A stretch of 64,000 nt of DNA from Cheilinus undulatus (Eukaryota; Chordata; Actinopteri; Labriformes; Labridae): positions 35,129,196 to 35,193,195 of the forward strand of contig NC_054873.1 of assembly GCF_018320785.1 (NCBI RefSeq), written 5' to 3'. How positions within the stretch are numbered: position 1 is the stretch's first letter; each line of letters begins with the position of its first letter. Of this stretch, positions 40,600 through 53,800 are shown piece after piece. A program made the translations under genes and the position numbers. The notes beneath the pieces are model-generated. The model ran no database searches. It was not told the DNA's origin and saw only the letters and a list, made by a program, of their open reading frames with translations.

Positions 40600-41058
40600 T
40601 GCACTAGTTATGGCCCAACCAATCACATCACTTTAATTCAATTGAATATCTATGGAGAGAATTAAAAATCAAATTTCACAGAAGAAGCCCACAGAGCCTA
40701 CAAGATTTGAAGACTGTTTGTGTGGAGGAATGGGCCAAAATCACACCTGAGCAAAGCATGCAACTAGTTTCTCCATACAGGAGGCATCTTGAAACTGTCA
40801 TTACCAAAAACATTTTTTGTTTGTTTGTTTTACAAAGTATTGAATACATTTCAGTAAGCGTGTTCAATACTTTATGTCTGTGTAATTCCACATTGTTACA
40901 CATAACTTAATTTATGGATATCTATGGTTTGATTTCTTTATTTGTGTGGAATCCATGGATTGTTACCAACATCTGGTGAAAATTTCATGTCAGTAGCATC
41001 TTTAGAAATGTTTTTACTGAGAAAAATGGTGACTTGTTCAACACTTATTTTCCTGCTG
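40600..41058 (+). mobile_element. Tc1-like element, C-terminal end
   Basis: The plus strand encodes the end of a Tc1 transposase: ELKIKFHRRSPQSLQDLKTV, then VEEWAKITPEQSMQLVSPYR, then a terminator. It is followed by the terminal repeat ending in GGTGACTTGTTCAACACTTATTTTCCTGCTGTA. The start, including the catalytic domain, is missing. Confidence 0.8.
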
Positions 41059-41204
41059 TATATGATTTTATTTAGCATATTGTTCACACTTACATTTTCA
41101 GATTATCAAATAAATTCCAATATCAGCAAAAAAGATAGCCTGAGTAAATACAAAATGCAATTTTTAAATGATGATTTCATTTGTTAAAGGAAAAAGAAAT
41201 CCAA

Positions 41205-41867
41205 ACCTACCTGGCCCTGTAAAAAAGTAATTGCCCCGCCTTGTTTAGTCAAGAATTGACTGTGATTGACTCAGATTTTGTCAATCTGAGTTTCATTTTA
41301 CTAGCCACACCCAGGCCTGATTACTGTGAGATCTGTTGAATCAAGAAATCACTTAAATAGAACCTGTCTGACAAAGTGGAGTAGGCTACAAGATCTCAAA
41401 AAGCAACAAATTATGCTGCAAACTTAAGAAATTCAAGAACAGATAAGAAACCAAGTCATTGTCATCTATCTGTCTGGAAAGAGTTACAAAGCCATAGGAA
41501 CTCCAGCAAACCCTAGTGAGAGCCATCATCCACAGATAGAGGAAAAACTGGAACAGTGGTGAACCATCCCAGAAGTGGCCGGTCTACCAAAATTACTCGA
41601 TGACTCATCCAGGAGGTCACAAAAGAACCCAGAACAACATCTAAAGACCTGCAGGCCTCAGTCGACTCAGTTAAGCTTAGAGTTGATGATTCAATAATAA
41701 GAAAGACACCGGGGAAAATGGCATCCATAGGAGAGTTCCAATGTAAAAATCACTGCTGACAAAAGAGAGCACAAAGGCTTGTCTCACATTTGCCAAAAAA
41801 ACATCTTGATCATCCCAAAGATATTTTGTAAACTAATAAGACAGAAGTTAAACTTTTTGGAAGGTGA
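41205..41867 (+). mobile_element. Tc1-like element, 5' half
   Basis: It opens with the CTGGCCCTGTAAAAAAGTAATTGCCCC-type terminus of a fish Tc1 family. Degenerate transposase coding follows: helix-turn-helix region near 41480-41640, with ATCATCCAC and AGTGGCCGGTCTACC landmarks, stops in every frame. It breaks off at about 41867 after AACTTTTTGGAAGGTG, just before the catalytic DDE region would continue. Confidence 0.75.
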
Positions 41868-43024
41868 TATACAATCATTTGACCTAGATAAAGAGGTAAT
41901 GTAAAACATAAAATCAATGTAATTTTCATTGATAATTTCTATAAACATCTTATACTATCTGAAACAGAGCTGAGTGGCATGCAAAGAGGTGATTAATTAG
42001 AATTAGCTCATGTTTGATGGAGATCAAAACAGATTACTGTTGTACAGTTGTTCTCATGTGTTGCTTTTGATGAAGCAGTCATGTGCAACTGCATCCTTCT
42101 CCCACATGTAAAGCTTAAGGGTACCAGAATAGAGCCAGGAAGATCACAGAAGACACTGTTTATTTGATACAACCTTTGATTTTGGAGGGTTGATGGAAAA
42201 CTGAAAGAGTATGTCTGCAAGAGACTTAAATTTGATAATACTTCATGAGTTTTATGAAGTTAATTTGAGTTGCATAAACTTAATTCAATTGCTTCTCACC
42301 ATTTGAAGCTTTTTTTAAAGTATGTCCACAGTTTTCTTTTTTATGGTGTAATATTGAGCTTTCAACAGATTAAATTTTGAATACTAGGCATAAGATAGTT
42401 ACTGATGGTGCTCTTCTACAACACCAAGAGCATCTTCACCTTGAACTTCATGGTGAGTCACTGAGAAGCCAGACTGGCTTTTTGATTTTGAGAAAAATAG
42501 TGGCAAACCTCATCCAGGACAGAAGGCTAGAACCTGTCAGGACTAAAACTTCATTGTTTTTGTATCACACATTCACACATGTATTCTTTTTCCATGTTTC
42601 TAGTTGATCTTTCCTTCGAATTCTGTAGATTCTTATACAAAAGCCAGAAATCTTCATTGTGATAAGTGATATTTTTCACAACTCATTTCCCTCTATGAGT
42701 TAAGAAATGACTCATATTGGCACCAGTGTTTCAACAAGTGTTGACCTAAAAACTGTCTGTTATATGCCATTAGATATAAAAATAAACTGTCCATGTGAAG
42801 CTTTAGTTACCATAACAAGAAAGATACAATACAGTGATTGTATAGAGAGGTCAGCAGTTGACTGCTGTGAGTAAAGAGGCGCTAAATATGTGAGTGTATC
42901 CTGCTGTCCATCTGATTCAGACTGTCTGTGTTTGAAAACGTATACACTGGAGATGACAGAGGCAGGAGAGTGGTGTGTTGTGTATTTGTGAGTGTCCGGT
43001 ATGTGTGTGTTTTGTGGGGTTAGG

Positions 43025-43142
43025 TAATGTCACACTGGAGACTCAGCTCACCATTCAGAGGACGACAGAAGCCTCGAGGAAGAGTCACGGTTAGCAGTGG
43101 AGTGTGAGGAAAAGACATTATTACTTATGGCTTCCTTCTAAG
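43025..43142 (+). other. slc41a2: Candidate 5' non-coding exon of slc41a2
   Basis: The first recognisable coding exon of slc41a2 opens at an AG acceptor (45075), so an upstream leader exon must exist. A stretch less AT-rich than its surroundings ends at TTCTAAGG followed by a GTAAGG donor at about 43143. This is the best-looking donor in the spacer, but there is no protein or homology evidence. Confidence 0.3.
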
Positions 43143-45140
43143 GGTAAGGGACTTTTTTATTCTCAAACACTGAAGAGACAGAGAAATGTTGCTCAGAGTT
43201 TTAAATAAACTATTAGTAAAATGAGACTAACTGTCTAATACTCTATGTACATGATATTAAGTTCAGGGGGATTATTTACATGAGTTACAAAAAGGGACTC
43301 ACGAGAAAACAATGACTTCATCTTAAGTTTTTATTTTGTCCCCTTTCTTTAATTCAGGCTCTTTCAGAAACACATATTTTACTTTATAACGTCTGATGTA
43401 TAAAACTTTACTACTCTTCCTCTTTACATGACAATAACTGAAAGGTTTGAGTGTTAAGCTTTGAATCAGTCAACATTTTGCTCCTCAGCGTGGTGATTTT
43501 AATTTCCTGACTGTTCGGTTGAAGATAAAGCTTTACTTAGAAACTCATACATACAGGCACAGGATACATTAAAATACAGTATATTTGCATGAAAGTTTGG
43601 TATCTCAACTTTTAATTAAGCAAACCACTGACCTAAATCTTTTTTCACAGGGCTGCTTATTGACATAGCTCTACATATACAATGTTTATGCTGATTTTCC
43701 AGTTAAGACAGATCATATCTATTGAGAATCATTCACAGAGTATCTAGCTTGCAGCTCCATGGCCTTAGTTTGGTACCTGACCATCTCTTAGGAATCCTAA
43801 ATAAAGCTCATTGTCTCAGTCAGACAACGCGGCTTCAGTGTTGCTGATGTGAATCAGGCATGAAGAATGATAATGCAGCAATCTGAGGCATCAGATGACT
43901 CTGAAACAGGCGTATGGCTCTCTACATGCCAAACACACATTAGATTTCTCATGGGAGTAAAAAAAGAGACGTTAAATAACACAGTGCTTGTTTGACTTAG
44001 CAAAGTCTTAATGAAACGCTGAGCTCTGATTATTACTTATGGTACTGTTTTATGCAGATGACGCCGCCTTGATGAAGGTGATGTCATATTTCCTATGAAA
44101 ACAGTTAATTTCTGTTGTCATCTCACTGTAAAATCTAACATCAATGTTACTGAGAAATGCTGACTAACTAAACCAGTATTTTGTCATAAACACTTATCAT
44201 AAACAAGTTACCTGTAAAAACTAAAGGGGCAGGAAATGACTTAAGATTACTTGTTTCAAACTAATAAAGTATTTAGAACTTGCAACTTTATTCACAGTAC
44301 TGTAAGACCAAACAGTAAAAGGGGTTTAAAAAGGAGTTGTGTTTACTTAAAAATCCAATAAGTTATTTCAACTCTATTTTTGTGAGTTGATAGAACTCAT
44401 TTTTAGTTAAGTTAAAAGTCGTCAAACAATTTAAGTTGTTTTTTATTGCCATTGTACTCAAATTATTTGTCCATCATACCTTAATCTGCATAGTGTCCCA
44501 GAATGCCTTTGGGCATTAAACCCTTGTGCACCATGAGTGAAGTTACCAACTCAGTTAAAAAGTCCCATCTGTTGGGGGTAATGTTAATGTTGAATGGATG
44601 GCACGTCAAACTTAATGAGACATCAGCTGCTGGTTCAGTGGGTCAGTTAGCCTTTCAAATTAACATTTAAATCTCAATTAACTTAAAGTAATCAATTTAA
44701 AACTAGTATTAAACACTTAGAATTGTCAATTTAAAGCTAGTATAGTACACTTAAAGTTAGCACTATTACTTACTACTCAGAAATATAGAGTTAGTGTAAT
44801 TGCAGGGCATTTAAAATAAACAAGTCATTTGACCTCACAAAGTCATGTTTAGTTTAATTGTTATTTCTGAGGCAACAAATTACCAAATTTATTAAGTAAG
44901 TAAGCAAGCCCAATGCATTTCCACTCAGGGCTTCCATTGTGTTTGTCTATAAAAGGAACTTTTCATTTGTTCTGTTTAACTAAAGCATATTATCAGCTTA
45001 ACCAACAGTGTTGTATTTTAATATCAAGGCTATTTTCAATAATTTCTGACATTTAAGGTTCATTTTTTAATGCAGGTGCTGCTGTTTCTCAGGAGTTGCA
45101 CTGGCAGGAAAAACATCCCACCAAATCAAAACTTGGCACC

Positions 45141-47855
45141 ATGATGGTCCCAGGCTCACAAGAAAAGCATCTACCGCCAAGTGGATCAGCCAGCAGAGGT
45201 ACCAGACATCATTATGGATCCCATATGGATCAGTCCTTGTATCCACACTCTGAAGCTTCACAACACCACAACTCTAATGGGAATATTTCACCAGAGGACA
45301 CCAGTCCACACTTGGGGCCACAGGAGTACACAGAGACAGACTATCTGCTGCCCGATAAACTGTATGGCAGGTCGACAATCAGTGCATCCACGAGGTCAAA
45401 TTATGCACAAGGCTCAAGTGCACCAGCAGAGACGGTGTGCTCCATGGTGCTTCAGATCCTGGTGCCGTTTCTGCTGTCTGGCCTCGGGACGGTGTCTGCA
45501 GGGATGCTGCTGGATGTTGTTCAGGTGAGGAGACAAAGGAAATCAGGGGAGGACAAAAACTCATAGAAGACATTTTGTGTCTTCAAATGAATGGAATGAA
45601 ATCAGGGAGACTATGATTAAAATACATTCTTGGTAAACATGAAATAAAAAGAGAATTTAGAAAGAAAAAGGGAATGAATTCATTTTATAGATACCAATAT
45701 CTATTCTGATATTTAAATGAAGTTCAGACCAAAAAGTTCAGTCCTCAAAACACACTTTAAAGTGTAAGGAATGATGATGACTAAAGAAAAAGACTTCAGC
45801 TGACTTATTTGTTAATATACAGCCAACATTTACAGCTGATATAGGCTTATTGTTATAGCCAACATATTGGTTGCAAATATTAACAGAAATTTTCATATCT
45901 GCAGATACAATAATTGACTTTTTAAGCTAATATCTAACAATATTGGTAACAGACCTATCATATTGTGCATCCCTAGAAATAAAGGGTTGAAACAAAAAAA
46001 AAAAAAAAGGTGTGGACAAAGGGAAGGGAGGAATTGTATTTGGTTGGAGCTGGACAGGATTCATGAGGGCAGGAACAAATTCTAATAACCTTATTCAAAT
46101 GGGATGTGCATGAGTGTCACTGTCATATCTTTTCTTATTTTAGCTAACTTATGTTACATTTTATACCAATATCAGTTAAGGGAAATCTTCAGTTTGACAC
46201 TTCGTGATTTTCACTGGATTGATGTTTGTTTCGATTATTTCTATTTATCAATGCTATTGTAGAGGCTGCTTAATGTGTGCGACATTTGGAGTCCAAGGCT
46301 CATCCCAGTACACCCTTCACTTTATCCTAGCGCCACATTTTGGGCTTTCACATGTTTGGGTAGAGTGTCAAGATTCTTGTTGGAATAAGGGGTTAGAGTG
46401 AAGTACTATAGGGTACAAGGCCCTTCAAACAGAGGCACAGAAGCACAATCCAAACTGAGTGTTGAAATGAACAACAATCTAAAATCTTAATGTCTTTTTG
46501 ATGCATTTGATTTCAAACAGGCATTCAAAAATTAGCTTGTAGTAGAAATTTCTAGTACTGTTTTTGTTTCTGATCTGTTTACCCTGTCTTAATTATTTAC
46601 ACATATTACATTGTATTTTTTGTTATTTTTAGTTTTTTAAATGTGCAAATCACACTTTGTACCGTCTCGCATCACTAAAAAATAAATAAATAAATAAAAT
46701 AAGAAATACATTTCTGGTAGAAGACAACTGATGATGTATCGGATATTTGAAGGACCATTCCATTTTGTAGGGAATGATTTCCCTGTTACCTCTTGTGTCT
46801 CTATTTTGGAGGGCAAGGGGGCTTTAGAAATTGTGGGCTATTGGTAAAAGTTAGAAATAAGTCTGATCCTTAGACATATATTCCCAAGGGAACAAAGAAG
46901 TGTATCATATCGTTCATATCCTGTCATACAATATCATAAGTTACACAAACGGTAGCTTGCTTTAGCTTTGATAAGCTAACATAGCTGTGCCAGCTAAGCA
47001 GTTAATGTTACTACAAAAACCAATGTAGCTAAGTAAGCTTTAGCAATGTGAGCTTTAGCAATCATAGCTAAAGCTAATGTAGCTACGTAGATAATGTAGC
47101 TGCTTTGTGAGCTAGCTTTAGCTACACTTGCTTCATGGCTATGTTATTACTGTAGCTATGTTAGCTACATGGCTCTGTTATCTGTGGCTAAGTTAGTTTT
47201 AGGAACATGAGCTTTGGCTAACATAGCTAAAGCAACTTAGCTTTGTAGATAACATAGCTTACATAGCTGCTTTTTAAGCTTAGCTTTATCAACATTAGCA
47301 ATGTTAGCTATCTTAACTACGTAGCTACATCATCTATGTAACTTATGCAGCTAACAGGCTCTGTAAGTCATGCTTGTTGTGATTTTTTGTTATCAAGGAG
47401 GACAAGTTTTTTCCTGTAAGCAGACTGTTTCCTCCGCTGTATTACATGTTTTGCAAGCCATGTTTTTTACTTTTAACATCAGCATCCTAACCCTTACCTT
47501 GACCCTTTCCAGAACCATAAATGCATGTTTAATCCAAGTTTATTTTGAAACTTTTAGCATGTACATCCGCTCTGAGGTATAAGGCGTCTCAGATGAGCGG
47601 TCTGTGAGAGTGGCCGTCAGAAATGAACTGTCCACAGCTGGACTGTCTTGAATATTTTTTCAACTTCTCCTGCCTGGCCTTAGTATGAATTTCATCCAAC
47701 AACAAGCTCCATGGTTTGTAATCTATGACAGCATCTGCCTGCTGAGTTCATATAACTTACCTGAGGTATGCATGCCTACTTCCTCATTTTGTCTTGTCGC
47801 TCTAAATGGTCCATAATGAATGTGATGCTTTTCCAATCATTTGAGAGTTTTTTTG

Positions 47856-47888
<33 letters not shown>

Positions 47889-50800
47889 GTTTTGGCCTTC
47901 TGAAACACTTTGAATCAGGTTTCCTACATAAATCTAAAATATATCCCATGCAATGGACAAGTGTAACAGTCTATCTGGTGTATAAGGTTATCATATCAAA
48001 TCATCCACATCACTTTATATTGAACTGTATCATACTGTAGTGTAAGATAGTGTATCGTATGCCACACACTGTTTTATCTTTATCACATTTACTGAAAACA
48101 AATATGTATGGCTGCATGTTTGTGGTGTTAATTTGGACTGTGGCTAAACTACTTCATTACATTGATGATTGTTTTCTGCTCTTTTTTTTTTTTTTTTTTT
48201 TTTCTGCCAGAACTGGGACGTGTTCCAGGAAGTGACAGAGCTCTTCATCCTGGTCCCTGCGGTTTTAGGCATGAAGGGCAACCTGGAAATGACTCTGGCC
48301 TCCAGACTCTCCACTGCTGTGAGCACCTTCTTATAACTCACTCACATACACAGATAAAGACGGAGGGACCATAACATGACAGTGACCTCTTTTCAATAAT
48401 CTATAGTTACATAAACAAACTGAACGAGCGATAAAACATCAACTGAGGTCAGCAGTAGAGTTGAAGTGGGGTGAGAGAGAATAACACAAAGCTCACTGAC
48501 AGGCTAACTACAACCTCTTTCTCAGAATTATATCTTTGCAGTCTTACATCACAGGCCTCTGTCCTCATGTGAAACTCCTCACAGAGCTGTGAACACTAAG
48601 GCAGCAGATGAACCTGCAGTGTAATATCCTGCAGAGACAAACAAAACTGTAGTCCAACATTTTAAAGTCACAATTATCACACATATCATGACTGCTTATT
48701 AATCATAAAAACATTCATGAATATGCCAAATAAACATATATAATTCTATTATATTTAGAATAATATGAATGATGATATGCTTCTTGAATACTATGGAAAA
48801 AAGCACTGGTTGTTTATTTTGAGTATCCACAGTCAGCACAGTTTCTGATTAAGTACACCTGATTCCCAGAAAAGTTGGTATGCTTTGTGAAGTTAAAATA
48901 AAAACAGGATGCAATGATTTTCAGATTTCATAAACCTGTATTTTATTCATAATAGAACATAAAAACATATCAGATGTTGAAACTGAGACATTTTAAGATT
49001 TCATGAAAAATATTAACACATTTTGTATTTGATTGCCGCAACATATCTAATAAAAAGTAGGGATGGGATATCAGAAAGCTGGACAAGTAAGTGATACTGA
49101 TGCGAAACAGCCGGAAGAGCATTTTGCAACTAATTTGCTTAATTGGCAACAGCTCAATAATGTGACTGAGTATAAAAGGAGCATTTTGGAGAGGCAGAGT
49201 CACTCAAAAGTAAAGATGGGCAGATGCTCACCAATCTACAAAAACACTGCATTTAAAATCTGTTGAACAATTCAAGACAAATGTTTCTCAGCATAAGATT
49301 TTAAAGACTTTGAATATCCCACCATCTATAGTTAATAACATCATCAAAACATTCAGAGAATCTGGAGAAATCTCTGTGCGCATGGGACAAGGACAAAGGT
49401 TAATATTGGATGCTCATGATCATCACTGCATGGGCTCAGGATCACTTCCAGAAAACTCTGTCTGTCAACACAGCTGGCTGTGCCACAAACGCAAGTTAAA
49501 GCTGTAACAGGCAAAGAAGAAGCCATATATGAACATGAACCATAAAAACTGTCATATTCTCTGGGCCAAAACTCAATTAAAATGGACTGAGGCAAAAAGG
49601 AAAACTGTTTGGTGGTCAGATTAATCAAATGGTGTCAATCTTTTTGGAAACCACTGATGCCATGTCCTGTGGACTAAAGAGGAGAGGGACTATCCCACTT
49701 GTTATCAGTGCACAGCTCAAAAGCCTGCAGCTCTGATGATATGGAGTTGCATAAGTGCCTCAGATGTGGGCAACTTACACGTCTAGAAATGCAGTATCAG
49801 TGCTGAAAAACATAGGTGCTTTAGAGCAACATGTGCTCCCAGACAGCAAATGTTTCTTTCAGAGAAGAACTTGCATATTTCAGTAAGATACCACATACCA
49901 CATCCATAACGACAGCATGGCTTCACAGTAGAAGAGTCAGAAGTGGCCTATCTACAGTTAAGACCTTCCACCTGTAAAAAAAACAAAACAAAAAAACAAA
50001 AACATTTGAAGACCCAGGACTGTCAAGCAGCTAGACTCCTACATTAGAAAAGACAAGAATAGGACAACATGGATCTCCCAAAACTTCAGCAACTGGTCTC
50101 TTCACTTCCCAGATGTTTACAGACTGTTGTTAAAAGAAGAGGAGATGCTACGCAATGGTAAACATGGCCTTGTCCCTACTTTTGTTAAGATGTGTTGCTG
50201 CCATCAAATTCAAAACGAGCTTATATTTTTCATAAAATGATTCAATGTCTCAATTCTAACATCTGACTTGTTGTTTATGTTCTGTGAATGAAATATGGGT
50301 CTAAGAGATTTGCAAATCATTGTATTGTTTTAATTAAAATTTTACACAGCGCCCCAATTTTGGGGGATTTAAGGTTGAAATATAACCATTTTCTTTATAT
50401 AAGAGTATGCAGTAAGCGTGAAGCTGGCATGGTTCAGTATGAATATTCTTCACAAAAACTATGCAAAACAACAGAATTCACAGACAAGTAATCTGAATAT
50501 TTATCTGCTGTATATTGAAAACGTACCAATAATGTCCTTATGGTGGCATTTATTCTAGGTTGAATATAACTCTAAGATTACAACCTGCAACACACTGCAA
50601 GATATTATTCTTGTTTACTTTTCAATTAATGATATTACTGAAACACATTAGAATTGCATTTTCTCATAATTTTTTTATCCTCATGAAATCAAGAGAAAAT
50701 GTTGTCTTTCATAATTTTGGCAAACTATGATGAGTTCCATGAGCTCCTTAAATATCTACTACACTTGTTGTCAATATTAAGAAAAAAATACAAAAAGAAA

Positions 50801-53800
50801 GAAAGAAAAAGATGATACAACTTTTCTTTTGGCCACAAGCAATCTTACAGTCGTCATTGTTTTAACCCCTCACGCTACCTTTTCAGGCGTAAACCTTTGT
50901 ATATGGATATATGATGGTCTTGTTGATCTGGTCAAAAACTCTCCATTTGAGTCAAAAGTGCATAACATCTGTTAGAAATATGCATAGTGACTGCCATCTA
51001 GAGGGTAAAAATGTGCTACTGCAACTGATTTTTTTTTTGTTCCAGAGTAGGTCTCAGTTATACTCAAGGATTTAGTTCCTCCTTTACATTCAGATTCACC
51101 ATTTTTTTAATATCTCAAATCTACATCTCTTTTGTATGAGCTGTTGTTGTAAACATTTCATCTTTAGATCTGTCTAGCCCTCACAATGGCCTGATCTTCA
51201 TGAGTGCACTTCTTCTTGTATCATTCAGAAGTCTATGTTAAAATGGGGCAACTGTGGATCAGTGGTCATCTCTCAACTGGAGCGGTTGGTTTCCTAAAGT
51301 CACGTCATTGTTTCCTTGGGCAAGATATTTAATCCTGAATTACTCCCACTGCTGCATCAGTGGTTTATAAATGTGTATTTGTATGTGAATAAGATTAGTT
51401 GATACTGATGTAACCAGCCTCCACTGTCAGTGTGTGGATGTGGTATGAATGAATGTGTTTTCTGTTGTCAGGTAAATTCAGCAAAGATGGGATCAACCAG
51501 AGAAAAGTGGATGCTGATTATAGGAAACCTGGCCCTTAAGCAGGTATACATATATTTTTAACAAGTATCTTTTCTTCCAATGTATCATGTTTGTAAAGGC
51601 TTATGACTATTTCTACCTCTATCACAGCTACAGGCCACAGTGCTGGGCCTGTTAGCCTCTCTGTTGGCAACGATGCTGGGCTGGATGGCAGAAGGAAAGA
51701 TGCCCTTTAATCACGTCATGCTGCTGTGTTCAACCAGTGTTTCTACAGCCTTCATGGCTTCGCTGCTGCAAGGTAACAACAAAGCCTGCAGTGAGACTGA
51801 ACCTCTATGTCAAACCTTTCCCTGAACAAAGAAAATTAAGTGAAGGTTGATTTACAAATGCCACTGTTACTTATCTTGCCCACAGCTCTCACCACTCACA
51901 GGACTTTACATTTAAGATACGGGTTTTAAGAGTTCAGTATAGATATTGCAGACATTAAATAAAATATTAAAATCAAAATTTGGGTTTTGATTGGGACATA
52001 ATCACCTGAAATTTAGGATTATTTATGTGACTTTAGACTGGATCTTCATATCTACAGACTGCTACTTATACTCCCATGTTTCCACACTAGTAAAGAATGG
52101 ACAGACCAAGGGATTACATATCTCATAAGTCTGTGTGAGGCTTTTCTCAGAAACTCTTTGTATTGTGAAAGTTATGAGACATTTAGGCATCAACATGCAG
52201 ATATTAAATATTTCATAACTTCATAGATCAGTGAGTTATAACTTTTAAATAAAAAGTAAAGTCAAACTCCTTCTGGGTCTGTTGTTCTCAGCTCTGTGTT
52301 CACACTGACAGAGCATCTCTTTCTGTTTTACATGTTACTTTTTTCAAATGAACTCCTCCCTGTTATATCATTGGCCTTACAACCTCATGGAGGAAAAGAG
52401 AGACTCTCCTACCTACTCAGGAACGCTGTATGTAGAGGCCCAGTGGGAGAGTTTCATTGCAAGAGAACAATTCATGGACGACCAAAAGACTCCTCAAAGT
52501 GAAGCTATACTTTGTTTGGACTAAAACACTGCAGAGGATTAAGAACTTCTGTGACAACCTGACAGAAGAACTCAGCTGCCAGGCTCTTATGCAAACAAAA
52601 GCCCAGGTTATTTCAGTGGCTCCTTTTCCATGGTGAGGTATCTCTGCATGCTGTGTGCAGTGAAGCTGCTAGCATTAAGAATGAAAGGGAGCGAATTAGC
52701 CATGAGCAAAGAGGTAAGCAGTGCCTTTTTAACAGATTTTCTCTCTTCTGTTGTCATAAAAACTCTTTTAATACAATACTATTTACACATAAATCTTGTG
52801 GAGTATTGTTAAGATTGAAATGACAACTCAATTCAAGATGACAAGTTATGAGGGAGTCATGATGTGTCATTCACAGATGAACTGGTTTTAAGAGCTGGCT
52901 CCTTTTGTGAGTGATAGGAGCTGGATTCTACTTGAGCAGGGGTGCCCAAACTTTTTTCACTGAGGGCCACATACAGAAAATTTCAAGGATGGTGGGGCCA
53001 CTTTCATATACCTCCCCTTTATGATATCAAAGTAAGTCAGTCCTGTCCAATGTAGGTAAAGATACACTAGATGACTTGATGTGCTTTAAAGTTACATCAC
53101 GAAAAGGTATATTAACTAGTTGTTGTGTCAAAATGTTTGTTTACAGAATTAGCACAGCAGCCTTTCCTTGTGCTGAAAGTAAAACTGACGCTAATTGACA
53201 TAAATTCATACTGTCTTCACAAATTACCATGTTTTCTGTGTTTTCTTATTGACAGAGAAGTGTAGTCTTGTGTTACCTTCCCGGATGAGCCCCCAAGGTA
53301 ACAAAACTACACTGGTCTGTCAATAAGAAAACAGATTAACTATACCTCACAGTAAAGCACAAGTTTCAAGCTCTAATGTGGGCCATTTTTCATTTATGTT
53401 TTTTACAATTTGCTAGGGGCCAATTAAAAATGGGCCAAGAGCCGCATTAGGCCCCTGGACCATAGTTTGGACACCTCTGTGCTTGAGAGGTGGTTTGCTT
53501 TTTCAATTTTTGTTCTTATAAAGATTAAAAAAGGCTAAATGGTACCAAATGAAGAGTCGTTTCAGAGCTGGTAGGTGGTACATTGAGTGGAAGTTTCCAT
53601 AGTATACCTTTAGACAGTGCAGGCAGCTCTTCATTAATTATTCTAGTTCTCATAATATGGACAGACACACTGACAGCGTGCTTACATGCTATTTAGATGT
53701 AGTTTTGTACTGGCATTTGTGGTGGGCAGTAAACCTGTACTCTGTAGTAGTGTAAACACACTGGTACTGCTGCTAAACTAAGTTAAATCAATGATAAACA

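Larger units (their letters stand above)
39997..45075. other. Head-to-head spacer between washc4 and slc41a2
   Basis: About 5 kb holding two Tc1 remnants (40600-41058 and 41205-41867), a possible slc41a2 leader exon near 43025-43142 and AT-rich sequence. The washc4 promoter must lie immediately right of 39996; no TATA box is evident. Poly-T runs are at 40292-40310 and around 40426. From 44160 to 44980 there are repeated TTAAA/TTAACTTAA words that look like an old repeat. No aldh1l2 or nopchap1 coding sequence was recognised. Confidence 0.6.

Noticed and set aside
45096-45140. Extension of the slc41a2 frame upstream of the ATG at 45141
   Set aside because: The frame is open, but no ATG occurs between the acceptor at 45075 and 45141, so it is treated as leader.
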